DNA from: Novosphingobium sp.
GTDB lineage: Bacteria > Pseudomonadota > Alphaproteobacteria > Sphingomonadales > Sphingomonadaceae
Length of the DNA stretch: 64,000 nucleotides
Direction: 5' to 3'
Assembly (NCBI GenBank): GCA_016719755.1
Contig: JADJYM010000004.1
Span: forward strand, 350,686-414,685
The notes below the pieces were generated by a model. That model did not search any database and was not told the origin of the DNA. It was given only the letters and a program-made list of their open reading frames with translations. Within the stretch, counting starts at the first letter, position 1. Each line of letters opens with the position of its first letter. Both the position numbers and the translations under genes were made by a program. Shown here piece after piece: positions 45,563 through 54,710 of the stretch.

Positions 45563-47257
45563 ATGCATTACGCCGAATTGCGGAAAGCCGCAGCGGAACT
45601 CACCGGCCCGGGCGGCCAGTTCGAAATCGTCGAAGCCGAAGTGCTGGGCCAGCGCCTGAGAGTCTACAAGAACGCTCCGCCCAGCGTGCGCGAATTCTGG
45701 CTCTCGACCGCTGCCTGGGGCGATCGCCCCTACCTGATCTATCAGGACGAACGGATCACCTATGCCGAGGCGCACAAGCAGGTGAACGCCGTGGCCGCAT
45801 GGCTCGCCAAGCAGGGCGTGAAGCCCGGCGAGCGTGTCGCCGTAGCCATGCGCAACTATCCCGAATGGATGCTGATCTACTGGGCCTGCGTGTCCACAGG
45901 GATCGCGGTGGTCGGCATGAACGCGTGGTGGACGCCAGAGGAAATGGACTACGCCCTCAGGGATTCGCAGCCGCGGGTGCTGTTCGCCGATGCCGAACGG
46001 CTGGAGCGGTTTCAGGCCTGTCCGGACCTTGCCGGAACCATGCAGGTGGTCGGAGTGCGCACTGCGCAGCTGCCCGCCGGGGTCACCCCCTGGGCCGAAG
46101 TGATCACCCACGGCGGCGCGATGCCGCAGATCAGCGTCGATCCGGATGCCGATGCCTGCATCTTCTATACTTCGGGCACCACCGGCCACCCCAAGGGTGC
46201 GCAGCTGACGCACCGGGGCTGCGTGGCGAACCTCATGAACCTGCTTTACGCGGGCGCCTCGGCGGCGCTGGCGACCGAGCGGGCGACGGGCATCGCCCCT
46301 CCGGCCGAACCGCCGATGCCGGTGCTGCTGATCACCACCCCGCTGTTCCACGTTACCGCCAACAACTGCGGCGCCTATGGCACGACCGCGCTCGGCGGCG
46401 CGCTGGTGCTGATGTACAAGTGGGAGGCGGGCGAAGCCCTGCGGCTGATCGAGCAGCACCGCTGCACCTCGATGAGCGGCGTACCGGTCATGTCGCGCGA
46501 GATCATCAACCACCCCGATTTCGCCACCCGCGACACCTCCAGCCTGCTCGCGCTGTCGGGCGGCGGAGCGCAGGTGCCGCCAGACCTGGTGCTCAAGATC
46601 GAGGAAAAGATCGCCACCGCGCGGCCTAGCACCGGCTATGGCATGACCGAGACCTGCGGGATCATCACCTCGCTGGGGGGTGACTTCTTCGTCGACCGGC
46701 CCAGTTCGGCCGGCCCCGCCATGCCCAACTTCGAAGTGAAGTGCGTGGATGACGATGGCAACGAAGTGCCGCTGGGCGAGCCGGGCGAGTTGTGGGTCAA
46801 GGGCTCTTCGGTGATCAAGGGCTACATCAACCGGCCCGATGCAACCGCGCAGACCATCACCGATGGCTGGCTCCACACCGGCGATGTCGCGCGACTGGAC
46901 GAGGACGGCTTCATCTACATCGTCGACCGCAAGAAGGACCTGGTGATCCGGGGCGGCGAAAACATCTCGTGCACCGAGGTCGAGGCCTGCGTCTACCGCC
47001 AGGGCCAGGTGGCGGAATGCTGCGTGTTCAGCGTGCCGGACCCGCGCCTGGGCGAAGAGATCGCCGTCGCCGTGGTGCTGAAGTCCGGCGAATCGCTCAC
47101 CGCAGACGCCCTGCGCGCCTTCTGCGAGGCGCACATGGCAAAGCACAAGGTGCCCCGCCACGTCTGGTTCCTGAACGAAGCTCTGCCCCGCAATGCCAGC
47201 GGCAAGTTCCTGCGCCGCGAACTGCGCGAGATGCTGAGCACCATGACCGAGGCCTGA
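45563..47257 (+). CDS. AMP-forming acyl-CoA synthetase/ligase
   Basis: The 564-residue enzyme activates a carboxylic acid with ATP and CoA. The core A3 motif is FYTSGTTGHPKGAQLTH, A5 GYGMTET, A7/A8 LHTGDVARLDEDGFIYIVDRKKD, and the catalytic Lys lies in the ending NASGKFLRREL. The family is that of long-chain or aryl acid CoA ligases; which acid is unknown. It follows an SDR gene in the same direction. A hairpin terminator at 47277 separates it from dnaA. Confidence 0.9.
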   Translation: MHYAELRKAAAELTGPGGQFEIVEAEVLGQRLRVYKNAPPSVREFWLSTAAWGDRPYLIYQDERITYAEAHKQVNAVAAWLAKQGVKPGERVAVAMRNYPEWMLIYWACVSTGIAVVGMNAWWTPEEMDYALRDSQPRVLFADAERLERFQACPDLAGTMQVVGVRTAQLPAGVTPWAEVITHGGAMPQISVDPDADACIFYTSGTTGHPKGAQLTHRGCVANLMNLLYAGASAALATERATGIAPPAEPPMPVLLITTPLFHVTANNCGAYGTTALGGALVLMYKWEAGEALRLIEQHRCTSMSGVPVMSREIINHPDFATRDTSSLLALSGGGAQVPPDLVLKIEEKIATARPSTGYGMTETCGIITSLGGDFFVDRPSSAGPAMPNFEVKCVDDDGNEVPLGEPGELWVKGSSVIKGYINRPDATAQTITDGWLHTGDVARLDEDGFIYIVDRKKDLVIRGGENISCTEVEACVYRQGQVAECCVFSVPDPRLGEEIAVAVVLKSGESLTADALRAFCEAHMAKHKVPRHVWFLNEALPRNASGKFLRRELREMLSTMTEA

Positions 47258-47276
47258 GCGGCAAGGCTCACAAAAC

Positions 47277-47314
47277 AGCATGGGCCCGGCAGCTCTCGCT
47301 ACCGGGCCCATGCT
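47277..47314. terminator. Bidirectional terminator between the acyl-CoA ligase gene and dnaA
   Basis: A 13-bp perfect stem AGCATGGGCCCGG with CCGGGCCCATGCT and 12-base loop. On the minus strand TGTTTTG follows, on the plus strand TGTTC, so it works best for dnaA. Confidence 0.75.
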
Positions 47315-47383
47315 TGTTCACAGCCCTGTCGAAAAACCGGTGAGCAAGCTGCTCGCCAGCTGTGGAGCAGCGGTGGGTAAGGC

Positions 47384-48808
47384 TCAGCTTTCCAGCTGGC
47401 GCAGCAGGCTGCGCACGTCGCCGTCCATGTCGGCATCGCGGGTGCGCAGATCCTCGATCAGGCGGACGGCGTGGATCACGGTCGAATGGTCGCGACCGCC
47501 GAACTTGCGACCAATCTCCGGGTAGGAGCGCGGGGTCAGCACCTTGGCGAGATACATCGCCACCTGGCGGGGACGAACCACCGCACGGGCGCGGCGCTTG
47601 CTCGCCATTTCGGTGCGGTCGACCCGGTAGAACTGGCAGACCGTACGCTGGATCTCGTCAATGGTGATCCGGCGGCGGTTGGCCGAAAGGATATCGGTGA
47701 GTTGCTCCTCGGCAAGCTGGAGCGAAACCGCCTGACCCGTCAGCTGGGCATAGGCGATCAGCTTGTTGAGGCCGCCGACCAGCTCGCGCACGTTGCGGTT
47801 GATGGTGCGGGCCAGGAATTCGACCACGTCAGCCGGAACGTGAGTGGGCGAGAATCGCTGGAGCCGGTGTTCGAGGATCGAGCGGCGCAGTTCGATATCG
47901 GCGGGCTGAATATCGGCTACCAGGCCCATCGACAGGCGGGAAAGCAGGCGCTGTTCCACTCCGTCGAGCGCCTGGGGCGCGCGGTCCGCAGCGAAGACCA
48001 GCCGCTTGCCTTCGGCCAGCAGCGCATCGATCGTATAAAGCAGTTCCTCCTGCGCGGAGGCCTTGCCGATGATGAACTGGATGTCATCGACCAGCAGCAG
48101 GTCAAACCCGCGCAGACGGGCCTTGAACTCGATCGTCTGGTTCTGGCGCAACGCCTGGACGAATTCGACCATGAAGCGCTCTGCCGAGCAGTAGAAGATG
48201 CGCGCACGCTGGTGATTCGCAAGGTACGCGTGACCGATCGCGTGGAGCAGGTGAGTCTTGCCCTGACCGGTCGCCGCCTTGAGATAAAGCGGAGCGAACT
48301 GCGGAGTTTCAGTCGCGGCCATGCGCTGCGCGGCATTGCTGGCGAGCACGTTGGCCGCGCCGCTGACGAAGCTGGTGAAAGTGAGCGAGGGATCCAGTCC
48401 GATCGAGCCCTGGCCCAGCGCGGGGAAATCACCCGCGCCCATGCCCAGTGCATCGCCCGGCTGGGCCGGCGGCATGTCGTTGGCGGGCCGTCCGGCAGCC
48501 TCGCGGCCAAGCCGCAGGCCGGCAGGCACGCGGCGGCCCGGCATGACCGAAATCCGCACGTGCCGCACATCGGGCCGCGCAATCTTCCAGGCCAGCGAAA
48601 GCCGGTCGGCGAATCGGTCAGCCACCCAGTTTGCGGAAAACTCGGTCGGCAGGAACAGGTCCAGCGTGCCGGTATCCTTGGCGAAGCTGCCCAGCTGGAT
48701 CGGCTTGATCCACTGGGCGTGCAGCTGCTGCCCAAGGTCCTTGCGCAGACCCTGGCTGATATCAGCCCAGTCCGCCGCCAGATCCAGCGCTTCCTGTTCT
48801 TCTTTCAT
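47384..48808 (-). CDS. dnaA: Chromosomal replication initiator protein DnaA
   Basis: The 474-residue initiator melts the origin. Domain I runs from about 8 to 90, the linker is Gly/Pro-rich, and domain III has Walker A in TGQGKTHLLHAIG and Walker B in LLLVDDIQF. Domain IV holds the DNA-binding signature RPRQVAMYLAKVLTPRSYPEIGRKFGGRDHSTVIHA in two parts. I use the ATG at 48808 (MKEEQEALDLAADW), which gives a normal domain I; several GTG/TTG codons upstream would add a low-complexity leader. rpsT lies upstream on the same strand. Confidence 0.95.
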   Translation of the reverse strand: MKEEQEALDLAADWADISQGLRKDLGQQLHAQWIKPIQLGSFAKDTGTLDLFLPTEFSANWVADRFADRLSLAWKIARPDVRHVRISVMPGRRVPAGLRLGREAAGRPANDMPPAQPGDALGMGAGDFPALGQGSIGLDPSLTFTSFVSGAANVLASNAAQRMAATETPQFAPLYLKAATGQGKTHLLHAIGHAYLANHQRARIFYCSAERFMVEFVQALRQNQTIEFKARLRGFDLLLVDDIQFIIGKASAQEELLYTIDALLAEGKRLVFAADRAPQALDGVEQRLLSRLSMGLVADIQPADIELRRSILEHRLQRFSPTHVPADVVEFLARTINRNVRELVGGLNKLIAYAQLTGQAVSLQLAEEQLTDILSANRRRITIDEIQRTVCQFYRVDRTEMASKRRARAVVRPRQVAMYLAKVLTPRSYPEIGRKFGGRDHSTVIHAVRLIEDLRTRDADMDGDVRSLLRQLES

Positions 48809-49302
48809 GCGCTCTGCAGTGTTGTCAGCGGACGCAGTGCCACGCTGTCCGCTCAAACCCGTCCCAGTCACCCGGTCCGCCCCCGTTACCAAAAGTCCAC
48901 CTAAGCCCCGACCGCGACTGCGCCCGGAGCATCGTCCTGCACCGTCCCCCCGACTGGCCGGTGCGATAATTTTTATGTCAGTGCCGCCCCAAGCCGGATG
49001 GCCCGGGCAGTTGGGTTTTTATGGACCCTTGGCGGGTGAGAGCAAGGCGCGGATGGTAAAAAAACTGAAATAAACCGCCTTGACTCGGGTGGGTTACGGG
49101 CAATCCCGTGCTTCCTGCCAAGCTTATGAAAAACATAATTATTTTCATTAGGACCCGCGCGAATCACGGGATTTCCGCCGATTACTGCAAACGCAGCATT
49201 TCAGTTGCATTGCACATACGGAAACGGCCGGCGGAGCGCCCGCCGGCCGTGTTCCGTTTTCGTCCCGTGAACCGCCCCGTCAGGAGCGAATCACCCTGGC
49301 CG
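48809..49302. other. 494-base region between dnaA and rpsT
   Basis: It contains the dnaA leader, an A+T-rich stretch (49121-49151) enclosed by AATCCCGTG (49102) and CACGGGATT (49165), and the rpsT terminator hairpin (49219-49256). I find no TTATCCACA-type DnaA boxes, so I do not call it oriC. Confidence 0.5.
49219..49256 (-). terminator. Hairpin after rpsT (likely terminator)
   Basis: ACGGCCGGCG pairs with CGCCGGCCGT around a 7-base loop, and an outer CGGAA/TTCCG pairing adds to it. On the minus strand only TTTCCG follows, a weak T-tract. It begins about 47 bases past the rpsT stop. Confidence 0.6.
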
Positions 49303-49563
49303 TCAGAGCGAGGCAACCCGCTTGGTCAGGCGCGAGATCTTCCGCGCCGCGGTGTTCTTGTGCAGCACGCCGCGGGCAACGCCGCGGGCCAGTTCCGGCT
49401 GCGCCGCCTGCAGCGCTTCGGCCGCAGCGGTCTTGTCGCCGCCGGCCAGCGCAGCCTCGACCTTCTTGACGAAGGTGCGGATGCGGCTGAGGCGGTTGCC
49501 GTTGATTTCGGCGCGACGTTCGTTGCGGCGGATGCGCTTCTTGGCTTGCGGCGTATTGGCCAT
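49303..49563 (-). CDS. rpsT: 30S ribosomal protein S20
   Basis: An 86-residue three-helix ribosomal protein, starting [20 protein letters not shown] and ending [19 protein letters not shown], as in the family. It has its own promoter at 49662-49690 and sits between mutM and dnaA, all on the minus strand. This order (mutM, rpsT, dnaA) is common in alphaproteobacteria. Confidence 0.97.
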   Translation of the reverse strand: MANTPQAKKRIRRNERRAEINGNRLSRIRTFVKKVEAALAGGDKTAAAEALQAAQPELARGVARGVLHKNTAARKISRLTKRVASL

Positions 49564-49661
49564 GTTCGTCCTTGCTTTCGGCTGCCCCGGGCAGCCCCTT
49601 TACCGGTTGAATTTCGTGCAAAGCGGGGCACCGGCCGAAACCGGTCCCGCAAGAAGCGCGG

Positions 49662-49690
49662 CCCTTAACCGCGAGGGTGCGAATCGTCAA
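49662..49690 (-). promoter_or_regulatory. Promoter of rpsT
   Basis: On the minus strand TTGACG, a 17-base spacer and TAAGGG, followed by CCGCGC. It is the same type as the rpmJ and rpmH promoters (TTGACT/TAACGG, 17 bases, CGCG discriminator). Confidence 0.7.
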
Positions 49691-49719
49691 GCAATCTCCG
49701 CAACGCGGGCTGATCCGGG

Positions 49720-50535
49720 CTACTTCTGGCACCTGGGACAGAACCAGGTGCTACGCCCGCCCTGCACGATTCGCGCGATTGTGCCTGAACAGCGCACGCA
49801 CGGCTCCCCCTCGCGGCCATAGACGTCGAACTGCTTGGAAAAATAGCCCAGTTCGCCATCCGGCTGGGCATAGTCGCGCAGGGTTGATCCGCCTGCCGCG
49901 ATCGCCTCGGCAATCACCGCCTGGATCGCCGGGACCAGCCGGACAAGCGCCGCACCGCTAACCTTGCCTGCCGCCTTGCGCGGATCGATTCCCGCCCGGA
50001 ACAGCGCTTCGCAGACATAGATGTTGCCCAGTCCGGCAACGATCCGCTGGTCGAGCAGCATCAGCTTGATCGAGGCCGTGCGGCCGGCCAGCGCCGCCTT
50101 GAGGTGCGCAGGGGTAAGGGCCGCGCCAATCGGTTCGGGGCCAAGCACGGCGAACTGCGGCCATTGCTCCAGCGAATCGCTTGCCACCAGATCGACCGAA
50201 CCGAACCGGCGCGGATCGCACAGCGCCAGCCGCTGCCCAGCCCCGGTTTCCAGGATCAGGTGATCGTGCAGGCCCAGATCTTCGGGCTCGATCCGCCAAC
50301 GGCCCGACATGCCAAGATGAAACACCATGGTCTGCCCGCGGTCGGTATGGACAAGGCCGTATTTCGCGCGGCGGCCAAGGCCGGTAACCAGCGCGCCGGT
50401 GAGCACCTGCACCAGATCGGCGGGAAACGGCCGCCGCAGCCCCTCGCGCCGGGTCACGACGCGGGCCAGCCGCGCACCATCGAGGATCCGCGCCAGACCG
50501 CGCACGGTGGTTTCGACTTCGGGAAGCTCTGGCAT
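49720..50535 (-). CDS. mutM: Formamidopyrimidine-DNA glycosylase (Fpg)
   Basis: The 271-residue enzyme excises oxidised purines such as 8-oxoguanine. MPELPEVETTVRGL (catalytic Pro2), the H2TH part (LGNIYVCEALFRAGIDP) and the C-terminal zinc finger (CVRCSGTIARIVQ, then WFCPRCQK) are intact. I start at ATG 50535 because Pro2 must be the catalytic N-terminal residue; longer frames would block it. It is divergent from the DUF1993 gene. Confidence 0.96.
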   Translation of the reverse strand: MPELPEVETTVRGLARILDGARLARVVTRREGLRRPFPADLVQVLTGALVTGLGRRAKYGLVHTDRGQTMVFHLGMSGRWRIEPEDLGLHDHLILETGAGQRLALCDPRRFGSVDLVASDSLEQWPQFAVLGPEPIGAALTPAHLKAALAGRTASIKLMLLDQRIVAGLGNIYVCEALFRAGIDPRKAAGKVSGAALVRLVPAIQAVIAEAIAAGGSTLRDYAQPDGELGYFSKQFDVYGREGEPCVRCSGTIARIVQGGRSTWFCPRCQK

Positions 50536-50625
50536 GGCTGGTGGGTATGCGAGCGCGGCGGGCTTGTCCATCGGCGCCGGGACACCTAACCACGGCGACG
50601 AACCAGAACATCAGGGAGAGCTTCG

Positions 50626-51159
50626 ATGTCCTATTCCGCTTACCAGTCCACCGTCCCCGCCTTCATCGCCATGCTCGGCAACATGGCCGCCTGGCTCGAC
50701 AAGGCCGCCGCGCAGAAGGACGAGGCGCTGCTGATCGAGGCGCGCCTCGCCCCCGACATGTTCCCGCTTTCGCGCCAGATCCAGATCGCCTCAGATGCCG
50801 CCAAGGGCGCCGCCGCGCGCCTGACCGGGGCCGAGGCCCCGGCCATGGCCGACACCGAGGCGAGCTTCGCCGAACTGAAGGAACGCTGCGCGCGGACCAT
50901 CGCCTATCTCGAATCGGTCGATCCCGCCGCCTTCGATGCCGGGCTGGAGAAGGAAGTGGTGATCACTTTCCCCAATGGCGCAGGTCTGCGCTTCGACGGG
51001 GCAACCTTCCTGAACGGGTTCGCAGTGCCCAACTTCTACTTCCACGCCGCCACAACCTACGCGATCCTGCGCGCGCAGGGGGTGGAGATCGGCAAGCTGG
51101 ACTTCCTGGCGCACCTTGCCGGCCACATGTTCCCGCCGCCGGCCGGCGGCAACGGATAA
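50626..51159 (+). CDS. DUF1993 family protein
   Basis: A 177-residue helical protein of the DUF1993 type, a DinB-like four-helix bundle of unknown function. Recognised features are TVPAFIAMLGNMAAWLDKA, the ARLAPDMFPLSRQIQIASDAAKGAAARLTG region (in two blocks) and the FYFHAATTYAILRAQG stretch with a His. It ends in LGKLDFLAHL..., here IGKLDFLAHLAGHMF. It stands between divergent mutM and ubiE, 60 bases before ubiE. Confidence 0.78.
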   Translation: MSYSAYQSTVPAFIAMLGNMAAWLDKAAAQKDEALLIEARLAPDMFPLSRQIQIASDAAKGAAARLTGAEAPAMADTEASFAELKERCARTIAYLESVDPAAFDAGLEKEVVITFPNGAGLRFDGATFLNGFAVPNFYFHAATTYAILRAQGVEIGKLDFLAHLAGHMFPPPAGGNG

Positions 51160-51219
51160 GCGCGGCCATAGGCGCTGTTTCGCTGGCACGGCGCCCGCCA
51201 ACTCGCTAAGGCGCCGTGC

Positions 51220-51951
51220 ATGAGCGAACAGGTTTCCTTCGGCTACGAACAAGTCTCTCCCGAGGAGAAGACGGAGCGCGTCGGCGCGGTCTTTTCATCC
51301 GTCGCGAAGAAGTACGACGTGATGAACGATGCCATGTCGGCGGGCATGCACCGGCTTTGGAAGGACAAGTTCGTGCGCCGGGTAAAGCCCCAGCCCAACG
51401 AACAGATCCTCGACATGGCGGGCGGCACCGGTGATATCGCCTTCCGCATGGCGGCGCGCGGGGCGCGGGTGACCGTGTCGGACATCAACCAGGATATGCT
51501 CGACGTCGGGATCGAGCGGGCAATGGACAAGGGCCTCGATTCGCTGGTCTGGTCGCGCCAGAATGCCGAGGAACTGTCGTTCCCGGACCGTTTCTTCGAC
51601 GCTTACACAATCGCTTTCGGGATCCGCAACGTCACCCGGATCGATCATGCCCTGGCCGAAGCGCACCGGGTGCTGAAGCGTGGGGGCCGGTTCTACTGCC
51701 TCGAATTCTCGACCACCACCTGGCCGGGCTTCAAGGAAGCCTACGATCTCTATTCGCACCGCCTCGTCCCGAAGCTGGGCGAGGCGATCGCGGGGGACGC
51801 CGAATCCTATCGCTACCTGATCGAATCGATCCGCCGCTTCCCGACAATGCCCGAATTCGAAGGCATGATCCGCGAGGCCGGTTTCGTGCGCACCCGGGTC
51901 GAGCCGATCCTGGGCGGGCTGGTGGCGATCCATTCGGGGTGGAAGATCTGA
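51220..51951 (+). CDS. ubiE: Ubiquinone/menaquinone C-methyltransferase
   Basis: A 243-residue SAM-dependent methyltransferase of ubiquinone synthesis. Blocks: VFSSVAKKYDVMNDAMSAGMHRLWK, the SAM motif DMAGGTGDIAF, FGIRNVTRIDHALAEAHRVLKRGG, and FYCLEFS. It starts the ubiE-ubiB pair; the gap to ubiB is one base. Confidence 0.95.
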   Translation: MSEQVSFGYEQVSPEEKTERVGAVFSSVAKKYDVMNDAMSAGMHRLWKDKFVRRVKPQPNEQILDMAGGTGDIAFRMAARGARVTVSDINQDMLDVGIERAMDKGLDSLVWSRQNAEELSFPDRFFDAYTIAFGIRNVTRIDHALAEAHRVLKRGGRFYCLEFSTTTWPGFKEAYDLYSHRLVPKLGEAIAGDAESYRYLIESIRRFPTMPEFEGMIREAGFVRTRVEPILGGLVAIHSGWKI

Positions 51952-51952
51952 A

Positions 51953-53503
51953 GTGACCCGCCCGGTGACGCACATCCTGCGCCTGCTGCGCTGGGGCCGC
52001 ATCCTTGCGCGCCACGGAGCGCTGCGCGGAATCGAGCACGATCCCAACACGCCCGACGCCGTGCGGCGGCTGTGCCGGATTGCGCGGTTGGGCACGTTCC
52101 AGCCTGCCGAGCCTGACTATGCCGGTGCTTTTCAGGCGATTGGTCCGGCGGCAATCAAGCTGGGGCAGACGCTCGCCACCCGGCCCGACATCGTCGGCGA
52201 GGCGGCGGCTGGCAACCTGCTGCTGCTGCAGGATAGCCTCCCGCCCGTATCCTTCGACCTGATCCGCCGCGAAATCGAGTCGAGCTTCGGCAAGCCGCTG
52301 GAGGCGCTGTTCGCCAGCATCGAGGAAACACCGGTCGGCGCGGCATCGATCGCGCAGGTCCACCGGGCAGTAACCACCGAAGGCAAGCAGGTCGCGATCA
52401 AGGTCCTGCGGCCTGGCATCCGCGAGAAGTTTGCCGAGGACATCGCCACCTACGAATGGGCCGCTGCCCATCTCGAAGCGCTGGGCGGCGAGCCGGCCCG
52501 CCTCCGTCCGCGCCTGGTCATCGCCAACTTCAAGCGCTGGACCCTGCGCGAACTGGACCTGCGCCGCGAAGCCGCCTCTGCCTCCGAACTGGCCGAGGTG
52601 ATGAAGGGGCACGAGGGTTACCGCATCCCCTCGGTCGACTGGGACCGGACCAATGGCCGGGTGATGACCATCGACTGGATCGACGGCATCAAGATCAGCG
52701 ACCGCGATGCGCTGGTTGCCGCCGGGCATGACCTGCCCGCGCTGGCCGAGCATCTGGTGCTGACTTTCCTGCGCCAGGCGATCAGCAACGGTTTCTTCCA
52801 CGCCGATATGCACCAGGGGAACCTGTTCGTGCAGGCCGACGGCACCATCGCCGCGATCGATTTCGGCATCATGGGGCGGATCGACCGCCGCGCGCGGCTG
52901 TGGCTGGCGGAAATCCTCTATGGCCTGACCACCGGCAATTACCGCCGCGTCGCCGAGATCCATTTCGAGGCGAAGTACGTGCCGAGCTACCACTCGGTCG
53001 ATGAATTCGCGACCGCGCTGCGCGCCGTGGGCGAGCCGACCAGAGGCCGCCCGGTGAGCGAGCTGTCGGTCGGGCAGATGCTCGACAGCCTGTTCGCGAT
53101 CACCCGCGAGTTCGACATGCAGACCCAGCCGCACCTGCTGCTGCTGCAAAAGACCATGGTGATGGTCGAGGGACTGGCCACCCTGCTCCACCCCCGCATC
53201 AACATGTGGGAAGTCGCCGCGCCCTTTGTGCGCGACTGGATCCGCGACGAACTCGGCCCGGAAGCCGCGATTGCCGACCGCTTGCGCAAGGACGCCGAAA
53301 CCCTGCTGCGCCTGCCTGATCTGGTCCGCCGGATCGAGGAGAAGTTCCCGGCCCGGGGCGGCGCGCCTGAACCGCCGCCGCTGCCCGACATCGAGCTGGT
53401 CTGGGACGGCAAGAAAGAGCGCTCGCGCTGGGGCGGACACGTCCTCGCCCTCATCGCCGGCGGCGCTGCCGTCTGGGCCACGCAGGCCTTGGGCTGGCTG
53501 TGA
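51953..53503 (+). CDS. ubiB: Ubiquinone biosynthesis protein kinase-like UbiB
   Basis: The 516-residue atypical-kinase (ADCK/UbiB) protein supports ubiquinone synthesis and has C-terminal membrane helices (VLALIAGGAAVWATQALGWL). The KxGQ motif is AAIKLGQTLATRP, the Ala-rich loop AAASIAQVHRA as SIAQVHRA, the lysine VAIKVLRPG, FHADMHQGNLF and the metal-binding AIDFGIMG are all present. It starts with a GTG at 51953. A small unknown gene follows 4 bases later. Confidence 0.95.
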   Translation: MTRPVTHILRLLRWGRILARHGALRGIEHDPNTPDAVRRLCRIARLGTFQPAEPDYAGAFQAIGPAAIKLGQTLATRPDIVGEAAAGNLLLLQDSLPPVSFDLIRREIESSFGKPLEALFASIEETPVGAASIAQVHRAVTTEGKQVAIKVLRPGIREKFAEDIATYEWAAAHLEALGGEPARLRPRLVIANFKRWTLRELDLRREAASASELAEVMKGHEGYRIPSVDWDRTNGRVMTIDWIDGIKISDRDALVAAGHDLPALAEHLVLTFLRQAISNGFFHADMHQGNLFVQADGTIAAIDFGIMGRIDRRARLWLAEILYGLTTGNYRRVAEIHFEAKYVPSYHSVDEFATALRAVGEPTRGRPVSELSVGQMLDSLFAITREFDMQTQPHLLLLQKTMVMVEGLATLLHPRINMWEVAAPFVRDWIRDELGPEAAIADRLRKDAETLLRLPDLVRRIEEKFPARGGAPEPPPLPDIELVWDGKKERSRWGGHVLALIAGGAAVWATQALGWL

Positions 53504-53507
53504 CCGC

Positions 53508-53786
53508 ATGGACCTTGACGCGCTGATCCATCACTTCTTCGGCACCAACGACCCGACGTCGCTGACCGAGACCGAATTCGAGCACGGCCTCGAGGCGTTG
53601 AAGATCGGCTTCGGCGTGGAGCGCGAGGCCAGCCGCCGTTTCGCGCTGTGGACGTTGATGGAAGCGCTGGGCGTGGCCCCGCTGCCCGCCGAAGCCTTCG
53701 CCAAGGAGCCTGCGCTCAAGGCGGCGGCGGAAGATTACCTCAAGGCCGCCTTCAGGTTGGAGCGTTACGGCGAGGACGATGGCTGA
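53508..53786 (+). CDS. Small unknown protein between ubiB and the phosphatase gene
   Basis: A 92-residue cytosolic acidic protein (MDLDALIHHFFGTNDPTSLT...) ending in GEDDG. I do not recognise it. The ATG is 4 bases after the ubiB stop, and its end overlaps the next start by 8 bases, so it is embedded in the operon. The pattern of codon use and Ala/Glu-rich helices looks like a real gene. Confidence 0.7.
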   Translation: MDLDALIHHFFGTNDPTSLTETEFEHGLEALKIGFGVEREASRRFALWTLMEALGVAPLPAEAFAKEPALKAAAEDYLKAAFRLERYGEDDG

Positions 53787-54243
53787 GCCTTCCGTCCTGT
53801 TCGTCTGCCTGGGCAATATCTGCCGTTCGCCGCTGGCCGAGGCAGCGTTCCGGACCGAGGCGGAGCGCGCGGGGCTGAATGCGCGCGCCGATTCCGCCGG
53901 AACCGCCGGTTACCATATCGGCGAACCGCCCGATCCGCGCGCGATCCGCACCGCCCGGACCAAGGGAATCGACATTTCCGGCTATCGTGGACGACAGGCA
54001 AGCGCGGCGGATTTCCATGCCTTCACCCATATCTTCGCGCTCGATCACAGCAACCTGCGCAATCTTGAGCGTATTGCGCCTGCCGGACACCCCGCACAGC
54101 TACGCCTGCTGCTCGATCTTATACCAGGCCGCGAAGGGCAGGCGGTGGCCGATCCGTGGTATGGCGGCGAGGCCGGGTTCGAAGTGACCTGGGCCGAAGT
54201 CAGCGCTGCGGCCCGCGCGCTGGTGGCGGAACTGGCGAAATGA
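53779..54243 (+). CDS. Low-molecular-weight protein tyrosine phosphatase
   Basis: A 154-residue phosphatase with the P-loop VCLGNICRSP (Cys10, Arg16) and the general acid in VADPWYGG. Full length for the family. It may dephosphorylate a tyrosine kinase or an arginine-phosphate; no partner is in the window. It overlaps the unknown gene before it by 8 bases and the YbaK gene after it by 4. Confidence 0.92.
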   Translation: MAEPSVLFVCLGNICRSPLAEAAFRTEAERAGLNARADSAGTAGYHIGEPPDPRAIRTARTKGIDISGYRGRQASAADFHAFTHIFALDHSNLRNLERIAPAGHPAQLRLLLDLIPGREGQAVADPWYGGEAGFEVTWAEVSAAARALVAELAK

Positions 54244-54710
54244 GCGGGGAAAGCGTCCTCGCCTGGCTTGCCCGGCACGCGCCGGAATTGGCCTTGATCG
54301 ACCACGCCCGCTCCACCGCCACGGTCGCCGAAGCGGCTGAGGTGCTGGGCGTAGAGCCGGGGCGGATCGCCAAGACCCTGGCTTTCCGGGTTGGCGATGT
54401 GCCGATGCTGCTGATCGCGCGCGGCGATGCGCGGCTGGACAACCAGAAGTGCAAGAGCGAGCTTGGCGGCAGGCCCCGGATGCTCGATGCCGAAGCGACG
54501 CTGGAACTGACCGGCCATGCCGTGGGCGGCGTATGCCCCTTCGGCCTTGCCACCGCCCTGCCAATCCTCGCCGACCGTTCGCTGCTCGCCTACCCGACCG
54601 TGTTCCCCGCCGCCGGCACCCGCACCAGCTCGGTCGAACTGGAACCGGAGCGCCTTGCACAATTGGTTGGCGCGCGCTGGGTGGACGTTTGCCGCCTGCC
54701 ACAGGATTGA
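54240..54710 (+). CDS. YbaK/EbsC family aminoacyl-tRNA deacylase-like protein
   Basis: A 156-residue protein of the YbaK/ProX superfamily, which hydrolyses mischarged tRNAs such as Cys- or Ala-tRNA-Pro. The family blocks are KTLAFRVGDVPMLLIARGDARLDNQK, GGVCPFGLAT and the late PTVFPAAGTRTSSVELEPERL. Which amino acid is edited cannot be told. It overlaps both neighbours by 1-4 bases. Confidence 0.85.
   Translation: MSGESVLAWLARHAPELALIDHARSTATVAEAAEVLGVEPGRIAKTLAFRVGDVPMLLIARGDARLDNQKCKSELGGRPRMLDAEATLELTGHAVGGVCPFGLATALPILADRSLLAYPTVFPAAGTRTSSVELEPERLAQLVGARWVDVCRLPQD

Noticed and set aside
44771..47311. An 846-codon open frame on the minus strand opposite the SDR and ligase genes
   Set aside because: It spans both genes and their gap, has the composition of antisense frames, and matches nothing recognisable.
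48809..49302. Chromosomal origin next to dnaA
   Set aside because: No TTATCCACA-like boxes are seen, and in alphaproteobacteria the origin is often not beside dnaA.
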